Shown: one piece after another, positions 36,101 through 43,358 of the stretch
How positions within the stretch are numbered: position 1 is the stretch's first letter
Layout of the letters: each line of letters opens with the position of its first letter
Notes under the pieces: generated by a model
Database searches by the model: none
Told to the model about the DNA's origin: nothing
What the model saw: only the letters and a program-made list of their open reading frames with translations
Made by a program: the position numbers and the translations under genes
Assembly: GCA_005790605.1 (NCBI GenBank)
Contig: SXUI01000068.1
Coordinates: forward strand, 59,672-123,671
Length of the DNA stretch: 64,000 nt
Origin: Planctomycetia bacterium
Lineage (GTDB): Bacteria; Planctomycetota; Phycisphaerae; Phycisphaerales; SM1A02
Direction: 5' to 3'

Positions 36101-36561
36101 TCGCTCCGGACAATCCATCGTTTCTCGACACACTTGGCCTCTTGCGCTATCGGAAAGGCGAGCTCGCGGACGGACCGAGCGGGCTAGGCGCAATCACGCT
36201 CTTTCGGACCGCACTGCGGCTTGCGCCGCGAGATCCGTCGATCATCACGCTGCTCCATCTCGGCGACGCGCTCTGGTTGTCAGGCGATCAGGCAGGCGCG
36301 GTGAAGTGTTGGCAGCAGATTGGACAGGTCGCTGCGTTGCGATACCCACCGCGCGAAATCGCGCAGAGCCTCGCGATGTTGCAGCAGACGCAGTTTGGCA
36401 TGCAATTTCTCGATCCCACCGAGTTCTTACAGCGAGAGTACGGTGCAACGGTCTCAGCGTCCGAACATCGGTTGCAAGCTGTCGCACGAGGCGTCGCGCC
36501 GCAGATTGGTGTAAGTCAAGCGGACGCTGCGCGCAAAGTTCAGGTTGACGAAACACACTAG
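33115..36561 (+). CDS. Very large TPR-containing lipoprotein
   Basis: The protein has 1148 residues from ATG 33115 (GAGGAGG upstream); a TTG three bases earlier is also in frame. A lipoprotein signal ends V-A-S-C at about residue 28. Most of the protein is Ala/Leu/Glu-rich helical repeat. TPR units are clear at the N-terminal side (A-L-V-C-V-Q-Y-L-Q-R-N-P-E-G-A) and at the C-terminal side (S-L-N-N-R-A-Y-A-A-L-D-R-G and F-L-D-T-L-G-L-L-R-Y-R-K-G-E-L). It would face the periplasm or the outer membrane and act as a scaffold. No enzymatic motif is seen. It starts 37 bases after the basic-tail gene and ends 13 bases before the yebC start, so it lies in the same run of plus-strand genes. Confidence 0.78.
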   Translation: MHESPAGSRRTWSRSAFACAVIACVASCHSTPKDTGAHARPDPSPSPLASTLRTPVARGASQRALAKRSVESFRKSLKPTQTDEAPAAPVVVPAPLVDEVRAAMSARDLPRAAEAVVALLRTYPKSVEAREALVCVQYLQRNPEGAKQALDELRAVAPASPLLLALDGLDALRQAEPARAVESLSWFVGVDALPLSTCFGSLPVESGRVEESLMNALLALGATEAAATTAQALLATDVAASGDGALHRAAMRARLFLGDLSMARSSRADAVEAWSTVAAGNGFEAEIARWRLARSVLHSDRLADEECRRILVDPQALLRDEPAMLRLSLIASHADATATFSSAGGRAAELAASLPESLRMQCIAANLGDQSARARVRGQAPRAWNSDPFAYRLAVSSAALVSAMDAVEIARVTVAQDAASLQAAADALAWSGVPMRELHSVLEPALDAPSQALWSALLCAFGLAEDGFEAMNRMDASPAHAPWKFASQLIAAGYLRDASLVDAAVRALEREPTLALSLASLALEAQHRALDPLASLGTADRAASALEEAMADEMDSQRKALLVDAARVRLETGSGGATDREFLRAEVLSHGRSAEEAWVVLSGLRGEGSNLCPPPPSIALQAVVAADALAVVDSPLTGELLTLAAECSTDGLAIARLWSRADAGDEWASRALSELAQLHPVDGRLARASSAAAQAIAGSLDARRTLRLRETTDLSAFPRPQTAAFEIAAAERAHAVSNDAEAVSRLRAALSDSQSIDALLVRAFALLIEMSAEESPNKEASSLLLDEVAERLIASTEPIAPLWAVALFDTKSGGAGSGSSNDPAAMQALASSLSSRVTLGSQGSVQCFLLSGRLLAREEPELAAEFTHAMCERAIAQPAIRALVARHAVALDALSGGREEETLRGLSAMRALGVEPYLRESEITAGTKISEAESMHRASGTYSLLGNDAGAAAITDAALRIDPNHAGSLNNRAYAALDRGVLDAESERAATRAAELAPDNPSFLDTLGLLRYRKGELADGPSGLGAITLFRTALRLAPRDPSIITLLHLGDALWLSGDQAGAVKCWQQIGQVAALRYPPREIAQSLAMLQQTQFGMQFLDPTEFLQREYGATVSASEHRLQAVARGVAPQIGVSQADAARKVQVDETH

Positions 36562-36574
36562 AGGAAGCAGTCGT

Positions 36575-37297
36575 ATGGCCGGACACAGTCACGCAAAGAA
36601 TGTCAAACACCGCAAAGCAGCTGTCGACGCGAAGCGCGGAAAGGCGTGGAGCAAGTGCTCGCGCGCGATCATCGTCGCAGCACAGAATGGTGGCGGTGAC
36701 ACGCAATTCAATCCATCGCTGCGACTCGCGATCGACGATGCGCGCGCCGTGAACATGCCGCGTGACACTATTGAGAAGGCGATCAAGAAGGGAACGGGTG
36801 AAGGCGTCCAAGAGCGATTCGAAGAAGCGCGGTACGAGGGATACGGCCCTTGTGGCGTGGCGATCATTGTGGAAGCGCTCATCACGAACGCCAACAAGTT
36901 CGCCGCGGACATTCGCGTGGTGTTCGACAAGAATGAAGGAAAGATCGGAGTCCCAGGATCGGTTTCCTTCGGCTTCACGCAGATTGGGCAGATTCTGTTG
37001 CGAAGCGGCGGTCGAAGCGAGGACGCGGTGATGGAAGCAGCCCTCGAAGCTGGTGCGCAGGATGTTTCGAATGAAGAAGATCTCTTCTGCATCGTGACGA
37101 AGCCGAGTGAACTCCTTTCTATTCGCGATGCACTTGAGCGCGCGGGATATGTCATCGAGGAAAGCGGCATTCACTGGCAGTCACAGAATCCAATCACGCT
37201 CGACGCGCTCGCCGGCGCGCGCGTCGAGAAACTCATCGACGCGCTTGAAGATCACGACGATGTGCAAAAGGTCCACCACAACGCGCAGTGGGAGTGA
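36575..37297 (+). CDS. YebC/PmpR-family protein
   Basis: The protein has 240 residues from ATG 36575 with GAGGAAG upstream; the frame is open to 36545 but the family begins at M-A-G-H-S. The N-terminus M-A-G-H-S-H-A-K-N-V-K-H-R-K-A-A-V-D-A-K-R-G-K matches YebC, and E-G-Y-G-P-C-G-V-A-I-I-V-E and N-E-G-K-I-G-V-P-G-S-V-S-F are the later family blocks. YebC-type proteins were first described as transcriptional regulators, and some relieve ribosome stalling at proline runs in bacteria lacking or complementing EF-P. The EF-P gene of this window lies 1.6 kb away on the other strand. The usual S-K-W at positions 5-7 is replaced by S-H-A. Confidence 0.92.
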   Translation: MAGHSHAKNVKHRKAAVDAKRGKAWSKCSRAIIVAAQNGGGDTQFNPSLRLAIDDARAVNMPRDTIEKAIKKGTGEGVQERFEEARYEGYGPCGVAIIVEALITNANKFAADIRVVFDKNEGKIGVPGSVSFGFTQIGQILLRSGGRSEDAVMEAALEAGAQDVSNEEDLFCIVTKPSELLSIRDALERAGYVIEESGIHWQSQNPITLDALAGARVEKLIDALEDHDDVQKVHHNAQWE

Positions 37298-37426
37298 GTG
37301 CCCCTGCATGCCTGAAGCGCTCCGAGATTCACTCGGCGGGCTTAGAGTGATGCGGTGATCGTCCGTGTCTACCGCTGCGGAACGTGACGCTGAACCATGG
37401 TCACTCGCGCTCTCTGAGCGCGGCAG

Positions 37427-38044
37427 TTAGCGTCCCGATGGTGTTGGCGCTGGTTCGACGGGAGGCGCAGCTGGCGCAGCGGCTGGAGTCAGCGCGTCGA
37501 TGTCAACCGTCTCGCGAGGTGTTTGTGTCGGCGCCTCGGCTGCAGGCGCAGCTTCCACTGGCGCTGCTTCTGTTGTGGGATTTTCCGGAGCGACGGGGGT
37601 TTCAATCAGGACCTTCGGCGGACCAAGGAGCGCTGTGACTTGCGCGAAGTAGCGATCCGCCTCGTCCCAAACATGCGACGGAATCGCGACTTGCCGCGCG
37701 GTGAAGTCGATTGAGGGGAATCCCTCCTCGGTATCTTGCTGAAGCGCGATTTGGAATCGCCATTCTTCTGCTTGCTTCTGCGGGTCGGCGTACGGGCTGA
37801 CATAGAGTCGCCGAAGTTCGCGATAGATCTCGATGCACCGCGTGTCATCATTCGCGTAGACATCGTTCTGCACGATGTGCCAATCGTCGTAGGACGGCGA
37901 GTCCGCGACTGCTTGCATCGCGATCCACACTTCATCGCTTGAATAGCCTGCGAGCGATTGCGTTCGTGTCACGCAGCCATTCAACGCCAGGGTGCCGGCG
38001 AGTGCGGCGGCAAGGAGGGAAGTGGTTCGAAGGCTTGGATGCAT
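37427..38044 (-). CDS. Small lipoprotein, unknown function
   Basis: The protein has 205 residues. The signal sequence ends in a lipobox, L-N-G-C at about residue 24. The mature domain (30-145) includes E-V-W-I-A-M-Q-A-V-A-D-S and W-H-I-V-Q-N-D-V-Y, with a charged Y-R-E-L-R-R-L-Y; the fold is not recognised. The last 60 residues are Pro/Ala/Glu-rich, typical of a periplasmic spacer. It should be attached to a membrane facing the periplasm. It is convergent with yebC, and the start lies 82 bases from the divergent VTT-domain gene. Confidence 0.7.
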   Translation of the reverse strand: MHPSLRTTSLLAAALAGTLALNGCVTRTQSLAGYSSDEVWIAMQAVADSPSYDDWHIVQNDVYANDDTRCIEIYRELRRLYVSPYADPQKQAEEWRFQIALQQDTEEGFPSIDFTARQVAIPSHVWDEADRYFAQVTALLGPPKVLIETPVAPENPTTEAAPVEAAPAAEAPTQTPRETVDIDALTPAAAPAAPPVEPAPTPSGR

Positions 38045-38125
38045 GGCAGGGTTCTATCGGCGCTTCCGTTGGACTGCCTCAAGCCAGTCGAGGAGGTCCA
38101 TGCAGAATCTCGTTACGCTAGCCAC

Positions 38126-38896
38126 ATGCCGTCGATTGATCCGAGTTCTCCTCCTGCTCCTGCGTCGACAGGAGGCGCGGACCAGCCTCCCGCGCGGGAT
38201 CGCCGCCTGCTCGCGTCGACGATTCTTGGCGTCCTCTGGGGGACCTTTCCCGGGCTCGCGGGGATCTACATCATTTACGATCTTGAATCGATCGCAAAGT
38301 TCTTACAGTCGGATCCGGAGCACGGCTTCTGGGGGTTCGTTGCCGTGTTTGTTCTGTCTGCAGGCCTCGGACTCCTGCCAACGTATGCACAGGCGTTTCT
38401 CGGCGGTTGGGTTTTCGGATTGAAGTGGGGCCTCCTCGGTTCGATCGTTGGATTCACTGGAGGCGCAGCCGTCGGCTATCTCTTCGCGCGACTTGTGACC
38501 GGGGGAAGTGTGGATCATTGGATTGACCGTCATCCGCGCGGGCGAGTGATTCGTGATGCGCTCGTCCGAGGCTCGACACTTCGAACCTTCACGATCGTCA
38601 CACTCCTTCGGCTTCCGCCCGCCTCTCCATTCGCACTCACCAATTTCGCACTCAGCGCGACACGCGTGCCGTTCAAGTTGATGCTGCTCGCAACCCCGTT
38701 GGGCATGCTTCCGCGGACAGCAATCGTATGCTTCCTCGCGGCGAGCGCGGCTTCAACTGGCGCAACGAGTATCAAGAGCGCTTACGACAATACCCCGCTC
38801 CCGATCTTCATCGGGGGCATCGTTGCAACGGTCATCATCATGATGGCGATTGGAAAAATCGCTGAACGCGCGCTTCAGAAAATGACAACAGCCTGA
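38126..38896 (+). CDS. VTT-domain (TVP38/TMEM64, DedA-like) membrane protein
   Basis: The protein has 256 residues from ATG 38126; the frame is open upstream to 37958 across the divergent promoter region but without family features. Hydrophobic segments at about 30-50, 65-90, 100-125, 170-200 and 225-245 flank the VTT signature: G-F-T-G-G-A-A-V-G-Y-L-F-A-R and later T-L-L-R-L-P-P-A-S-P-F-A-L-T-N-F-A-L-S. Members of this superfamily act as lipid or proton-coupled transporters or scramblases, and bacterial DedA proteins help recycle undecaprenyl phosphate. The specific role here is unknown. It is convergent with efp, 33 bases apart. Confidence 0.82.
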   Translation: MPSIDPSSPPAPASTGGADQPPARDRRLLASTILGVLWGTFPGLAGIYIIYDLESIAKFLQSDPEHGFWGFVAVFVLSAGLGLLPTYAQAFLGGWVFGLKWGLLGSIVGFTGGAAVGYLFARLVTGGSVDHWIDRHPRGRVIRDALVRGSTLRTFTIVTLLRLPPASPFALTNFALSATRVPFKLMLLATPLGMLPRTAIVCFLAASAASTGATSIKSAYDNTPLPIFIGGIVATVIIMMAIGKIAERALQKMTTA

Positions 38897-38929
38897 GGAA
38901 CAGGCGCGGTTCCGCTTCGCTCGAACGAC

Positions 38930-39484
38930 TCAGGCGCGACTTCGGTACGAACCGTCCGCGGTGCTGATGATGATCTTCTCGCCGATGGTGATGAACGGAG
39001 GAACGCGGGTTTTCAAGCCGGTTTCGCAGGTCGCTTCCTTCAATTGATTGGTCGCGGTCGCGCCCTTGATGCCTGGCGAAGTATCCGTAATGGTCAGTGT
39101 GACCGTCAGCGGAAGTTCGACAGAGATCGCCTTGCCGTCGCACCAGCAGACAATGATCTGCGTGTTCGGAAGCACGTAGTTCTCGAGATCGCCGACGATT
39201 TCCTTCTGCAATTCGACCTGGTCGTAAGACTCCAAGTCCATGAACACGAATGCGCTATTGGATGGATACAGGTACTCCATCGGGCGGCGATCGAGATCCA
39301 CCTGCTCGACGCTCTCGCCGGAACGAAGGCGCTTCTCGAAGAACGCGCCGCTCTTGAGATCTCGGATCTTGATCTGAATGAACGCGCGCAAGTTGCCTGG
39401 CGTCCGGTGTTCGAGCTCGGTGATGAGGAAGAGCTTGCCATCCATCTTGATGGCCATACCGTTGCTGAGATCGTTGCTGTTCAT
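38930..39484 (-). CDS. efp: Elongation factor P with Asn at the modification site
   Basis: The protein has 184 residues with the three beta-barrel domains of EF-P: the KOW-like domain (M-A-I-K-M-D-G-K-L-F-L), the OB domain (N-T-Q-I-I-V-C-W-C-D-G-K-A-I-S-V-E-L-P) and domain III with the signature D-T-S-P-G-I-K-G-A-T. The loop that reaches the peptidyl transferase centre reads T-P-G-N-L-R-A-F, so Asn31 takes the place of E. coli Lys34 (P-G-K-G-Q-A-F). The usual lysine (EpmA), arginine (EarP) or other modifications cannot occur in the same way. The length is normal and the frame intact. It rescues ribosomes stalled at polyproline; proline-rich proteins are common in this window. Confidence 0.95.
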   Translation of the reverse strand: MNSNDLSNGMAIKMDGKLFLITELEHRTPGNLRAFIQIKIRDLKSGAFFEKRLRSGESVEQVDLDRRPMEYLYPSNSAFVFMDLESYDQVELQKEIVGDLENYVLPNTQIIVCWCDGKAISVELPLTVTLTITDTSPGIKGATATNQLKEATCETGLKTRVPPFITIGEKIIISTADGSYRSRA

Positions 39485-39629
39485 GTGCGCGAAGCCTTTG
39501 AAATGAGGGGGGCGAAGCGTAGCAGAACGCTCTTCCCGGAACGCCGAAGAAACGATGCGTGAGAAGCGGCGATCGGGCGGTGGCTCGTCTCCACGGCGTT
39601 CGCCGGCGCTGGGCGGGACGAGTGTTGGG

Positions 39630-39660
39630 AAAAAAAGACCCCCGGCACACGGCCGGGGGC
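39630..39660 (-). terminator. Intrinsic terminator pointing left, upstream of efp
   Basis: Arms 39639-39646 and 39652-39659 (CCCCCGGC/GCCGGGGG) form an 8-bp GC stem with a 5-base loop. On the minus strand the stem is followed by TC and then seven T (plus-strand A run 39630-39636), a textbook Rho-independent terminator. It would stop a leftward transcript from the right, 145 bases before efp starts. There is no long minus-strand gene to its right: the next annotated gene there (40114) runs the other way. Confidence 0.85.
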
Positions 39661-39682
39661 GGAGGGAGGGAAAAGGGCTTAT

Positions 39683-39781
39683 TTAGGACTCCGCCGCATT
39701 TCTGCCTGCGAGGTCACCGACAAAGTACGCCAAGAATCGCCCCTCACAAATCGCGAAGGCGGTTTTTGTCAAAAAAGTCAT
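39683..39781 (-). CDS. Possible 32-residue ORF or small RNA before terminator
   Basis: On the minus strand an ATG at 39781 opens 32 codons (M-T-F-L-T-K-T-A-F-A-I-C-E-G-R-F and on) ending at TAA 39683, 23 bases before the terminator stem. No ribosome binding site precedes the ATG; a second in-frame TTG at 39730 has GAGGGG upstream but would give only 16 residues. The region 39761-39800 is strikingly AT-rich for this sequence and contains a TTTTTG-T-CAAAAA palindrome (39763-39775), and on the minus strand TTGACA. A small untranslated RNA is an equal alternative. Peptide or RNA, a transcript ending at 39630 is the best-supported part. The rest of the gap, 39782-40113, shows no further gene. Confidence 0.3.
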   Translation of the reverse strand: MTFLTKTAFAICEGRFLAYFVGDLAGRNAAES

Positions 39782-40113
39782 ATATGTGCGACAAACCGCA
39801 TATTCGGTTCAGTTGGCGCAGCCAAAGTCACCCAGTTTCGTGCGATCGCACCCAAATTTCGCGTCCTGAGGGGATTGTTGGATCATGAACTGGCGCGAAC
39901 CTGATTTCGCTCCCCTCCGGATCCTGGGTTTCTGCCTTGGCTCGAACCGCAGCATTCGCGCCTGCCTGTGACCTCCAAGAGCCGGTTTCGCCGATCTTGA
40001 GCCTCCACTTCGGACCGCAACCCGTCAAGTGACATCGGTACACTTTTCCTCCCAACTCCGTACGCAACCGTTGCCGTGCGGCGCCTCGCTTCGTTTCCGC
40101 TGAAAGTCCCCCC

Positions 40114-41457
40114 ATGCTGACCCGTCGCTCGCTCTCTGCCTTTGGTTTGAAGGCAATCCTGACTTCTCTCGTGGGCGCATGTTCGATGTTGCAGGCATGC
40201 GGAGGAAACACCGCGGCACCGACGCCCGCGCCGACCCCTGCGCAAGCAACTGAGACTGCGGCACCGGCAACTCCGCCGGCTGCTCCCGCAACCGATGTTC
40301 CGGCGACGGATGTGAGTGCGCCCGCGACTGATGCGACGCAAGAGGCAGAGGACCTTCCTCCGCCGATCACGATTGACCCACCGGTGCTCGACTTCGGCGT
40401 CATTTCGCCGAGCGACATCGCTGAAGGCGTCGTGAAACTTCGCAACACCGGAACGAAGGAACTCGAAGTGCTCTCCGTGCAACCAAGTTGTAAGTGCACG
40501 ACCATCAATGATGTTGCCGGTCAGAAGATTCCGGTTGGCGGCTTCGTCGAGATCCAAGCGAAGATGAAGCCGACCTCGGGAGCGGGCGACAAGAAGGCTG
40601 AAATCAAGGTGTTGATCGACGGTTACAGCCGCATCGTTTCCATTCAATTGAAGAGCGAAGTTTCGATGCCGGTGCGTGTGAAGCCGTACTACCTCAACAT
40701 CGTGACTGGTCAGCCGCAGATGGGACGAACGGTCGTTGAGTCGATCGATGGTCGCCCGTTCAAGATCTGCGCGATTGGTGGCTACGCACCGCATTACATC
40801 GGCTTTGATCCAACAAAGGACGAGCCAGCGAACCACTACGTCATCGATTGGAACATCGAACGAGACTTTCCAGGCGGCAAGTTCCCGCGCTACTGGATCA
40901 TCGAGACTGACCACCCCGATTGCCCACTCGTAGAGATCTTTGTGCGGCACGAGACAACCATGCCCAAGATCAACATGGCGCTCTCGGATTACCGTCATAC
41001 CTTCGGGCAGTTGGAAGCGGGTAAGTCTGCCGAGTTCGTCGTCACATGCACGAAGCTTGAGGAGGACGAGGCGATTCTCGCGGCGAGTGCAAGTTCCACG
41101 GATCTCAAGGTGGAACTCGTGTCGCAAGTTCGCGATGGAACGGACACGATTGTCACCCTTCGCGCGACTTCAACAAGTAGCGCACGAGGACTGACCTATG
41201 TCAATGCGACGATCTATTCCGCCAAGCGGCAGCAAGACTTCGAGCTTTGGGGTCAAGTGATCGATCCAGGATTCACTGGCTGCTTCCCTTGCAAGGAACG
41301 CGCGGAGATCACGCCAAGCGTCGATCAAGCGAAACCGATTCGTGGGATCCCAACGATTGCTCCACCCACGCGCCCAACAACCAACGCACCTGCGACGACG
41401 AATCCGACCGGCGCAACGCCGAATCTTTCGCCGAATGCTCCCGTTGGCGTGAAGTAA
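40114..41457 (+). CDS. DUF1573 lipoprotein
   Basis: The protein has 447 residues. A lipoprotein signal ends L-Q-A-C at about residue 29, followed by a Pro/Ala/Thr spacer (30-80). The DUF1573 domain starts near 90: L-D-F-G-V-I-S, then V-V-K-L-R-N-T-G-T-K-E-L and Q-P-S-C-K-C-T-T with its paired Cys. This immunoglobulin-like fold is abundant in planctomycetes and Bacteroidetes, and its role is unknown. A second, more divergent repeat of the same fold seems to occupy about 290-400 (S-D-Y-R-H-T-F-G-Q-L-E-A-G-K). The tail is again Pro/Thr/Ala-rich. It converges on the permease gene, 10 bases apart. Confidence 0.85.
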   Translation: MLTRRSLSAFGLKAILTSLVGACSMLQACGGNTAAPTPAPTPAQATETAAPATPPAAPATDVPATDVSAPATDATQEAEDLPPPITIDPPVLDFGVISPSDIAEGVVKLRNTGTKELEVLSVQPSCKCTTINDVAGQKIPVGGFVEIQAKMKPTSGAGDKKAEIKVLIDGYSRIVSIQLKSEVSMPVRVKPYYLNIVTGQPQMGRTVVESIDGRPFKICAIGGYAPHYIGFDPTKDEPANHYVIDWNIERDFPGGKFPRYWIIETDHPDCPLVEIFVRHETTMPKINMALSDYRHTFGQLEAGKSAEFVVTCTKLEEDEAILAASASSTDLKVELVSQVRDGTDTIVTLRATSTSSARGLTYVNATIYSAKRQQDFELWGQVIDPGFTGCFPCKERAEITPSVDQAKPIRGIPTIAPPTRPTTNAPATTNPTGATPNLSPNAPVGVK

Positions 41458-41467
41458 GCGTCGGGCC

Positions 41468-42298
41468 TTACGCGATGAATCCGGCAGCGTGCAGCGTTTG
41501 AAGCAACATTCGCGCGCCTGCGATCGCAATCAAGGCGGCGAACACGAGCTTCAACGCGCGCAGCGGCAGTCGATAGGAACAACTTGCGCCGATCGCCGCG
41601 CCAATCAGCGCGCCCACACAGAGGGGAAGCGCAAGCGACATCGATTGCGTGAGGGTCAACGCGTTCCCTTGCGGATCGTGGAGTGAGGCGATGGTTGCAT
41701 TCTTGGTCACCGCGCCCACGGAGGTCGAGGCGAGCATGACGACCGAGGAGGTCGCGATCGCTTGGCGTAAGGGCATGCCAACAAAGCCTCGGAGCAGGGG
41801 AACCATGAGTACTCCGCCCCCAACTCCAAGGAGACCCGAGACTAGTCCTCCGCTCAGCGCCACCGTTCCGCACTGCAGTCGCGTTCCGCGGAGCGGAGCG
41901 CCGTCGGAGGATTCAGACGCATTCCGATTCGCTAGAGCGCCCTTGCATTCCATGATCGCTGTGAGGCACAAGTAGGTGCCGAAGACTCCGCGCAGCGGTG
42001 TTGGTTCAATCAGATTGCTCGTGAGTGCCCCGATCAGCGCGCCTGCGCCAGCAAGCGGGAGCATGGTCGGAACGAGGTCCATGCGGATCGTGCCACGGCC
42101 GCGGTGCTTCCTTGAACCACTCACCGCGGCGCAGACATTCGCCACCATCGAACTTGCCTGATAGAGCTGCTGGTTCGGTCCATTGACGAAGTCGAGCAAC
42201 GGAAGGGCAACGACCGATCCGCCGATGCCGAGCATCCCACCGAAGAAACCGCCAACAAGGCCAATGGGAAAGGCGCGGAGGAATTCCTCGGGACTCAT
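41468..42298 (-). CDS. TauE/SafE-family permease
   Basis: The protein has 276 residues and about eight membrane segments in two internally similar halves. Glycine-rich motifs G-G-F-F-G-G-M-L-G-I-G-G (about 15-26) and S-G-L-L-G-V-G-G-G-V-L-M-V-P (about 160-175) are the repeat signatures of the TauE/SafE family. Members export sulfite, sulfoacetate or other small anions; the substrate cannot be told from sequence. No sulfur-metabolism genes lie nearby. A variable loop between the halves (C-K-G-A-L-A-N-R-N-A-S) is hydrophilic. The start is divergent from the 3D-domain gene. Confidence 0.88.
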   Translation of the reverse strand: MSPEEFLRAFPIGLVGGFFGGMLGIGGSVVALPLLDFVNGPNQQLYQASSMVANVCAAVSGSRKHRGRGTIRMDLVPTMLPLAGAGALIGALTSNLIEPTPLRGVFGTYLCLTAIMECKGALANRNASESSDGAPLRGTRLQCGTVALSGGLVSGLLGVGGGVLMVPLLRGFVGMPLRQAIATSSVVMLASTSVGAVTKNATIASLHDPQGNALTLTQSMSLALPLCVGALIGAAIGASCSYRLPLRALKLVFAALIAIAGARMLLQTLHAAGFIA

Positions 42299-42448
42299 GA
42301 GGGAGGCAGCGTACCGCTTGCGAGGAGGCAGTTTCTGCGCGATCGGAGGACACGCCGGGACGCCTTGGACATCCGACTGAACTCGGGGAAGGTCACAAAC
42401 GATAGTTCTCTCGTGGATCCATCAACTTCATACAACCGCGGGGCTACG

Positions 42449-43270
42449 ATGCGCGTATTGCACTCAGGCTCGCGCGACGGCGCGACGCCGCAGGTTCGAA
42501 CGGATGGTGTGGAATTACTTCGAAGCGGAATGATGGCTCGCGATAGCGCGTTGTCATTACGAACACAGGCAGCAATGCAAATGACGAGACTCTCCAATGC
42601 AAACACGCTCACGGATGCCGCGCACGCGGTCTCTGCGCGAAGTCAGCATTGGCTTGGAGGCGCGATCGCGATAGGTGTCATGCTCACCCTCGCTGCGCTT
42701 GGAGTCGGCACAAGTCGCGACGCGCAGAGCTCGCTTCCGATCGAGCCCGCTTACTCAACCTTGCCCGATGCGCCCGCGTCGCGCTCGGATGCGCGCGCCG
42801 CGAGCGTCACGCAAGTTGCGACCGCTGAAGGTTCGATGAGTGCAGTTGTTCTTGCGCCCGTGACTCCACTCGCGGCCACTTCGAGCATGCGCATGTATGA
42901 CGGTCGACCGATTCGACCTGTCGCAACGATGCGCATGAAAGTCACGGCATACAGCCCTGATGCGAGAAGCTGCGGCGCGAGCGCGGATGGCATTACGGCG
43001 AGTGGATACTCAGTCCAAACCAACGGAGGCGCGCTCGTTGCGGCGGATCCGAAGGTCTTGCCGCTAGGCTCACTCGTCAGCATTCCTGGCTACGACTCCG
43101 GTTCGCCTGTGCCAGTGCTTGATGTCGGCGGCGCAATCAAAGGGCGGCGACTCGATGTGCTCTTCGCGACGCATGCGGTCGCTCGCGCATGGGGCGTTCG
43201 AAGCGTTGATGTTGTGGTTTGGGAGTACGCGGATGGGAAGCCCAACGGATTCAAACGACTCCGCCGTTGA
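42449..43270 (+). CDS. 3D-domain protein, membrane-anchored
   Basis: The protein has 273 residues from ATG 42449; the frame also opens at TTG 42365, and the choice is uncertain. One hydrophobic helix (about 72-90, I-A-I-G-V-M-L-T-L-A-A-L-G-V-G) anchors it. The C-terminal 100 residues are a 3D (Asp-Asp-Asp) domain: V-T-A-Y-S-P-D, A-D-G-I-T-A-S-G, A-A-D-P-K-V-L-P-L-G-S and D-V-G-G-A-I-K-G-R-R-L-D-V. The three Asp residues of the name are all present. In MltA and related proteins the 3D fold forms part of a lytic transglycosylase barrel, so peptidoglycan cleavage is likely but unproven here. The ComM/YifB gene starts 88 bases downstream. Confidence 0.85.
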   Translation: MRVLHSGSRDGATPQVRTDGVELLRSGMMARDSALSLRTQAAMQMTRLSNANTLTDAAHAVSARSQHWLGGAIAIGVMLTLAALGVGTSRDAQSSLPIEPAYSTLPDAPASRSDARAASVTQVATAEGSMSAVVLAPVTPLAATSSMRMYDGRPIRPVATMRMKVTAYSPDARSCGASADGITASGYSVQTNGGALVAADPKVLPLGSLVSIPGYDSGSPVPVLDVGGAIKGRRLDVLFATHAVARAWGVRSVDVVVWEYADGKPNGFKRLRR

Positions 43271-43358
43271 GTGCGTGCGCCGCGCGTGATCGGAAATCTT
43301 CGAAGAAAAGAGGTGGCGAATTGTGTGAGCGTGTTTTCTCGCGCACACAATGCTCGCT

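Noticed and set aside
39883..41127. 414-codon open frame antisense to the DUF1573 gene
   Set aside because: No motif, skewed composition, and full overlap with a lipoprotein gene that has a clear lipobox and domain.
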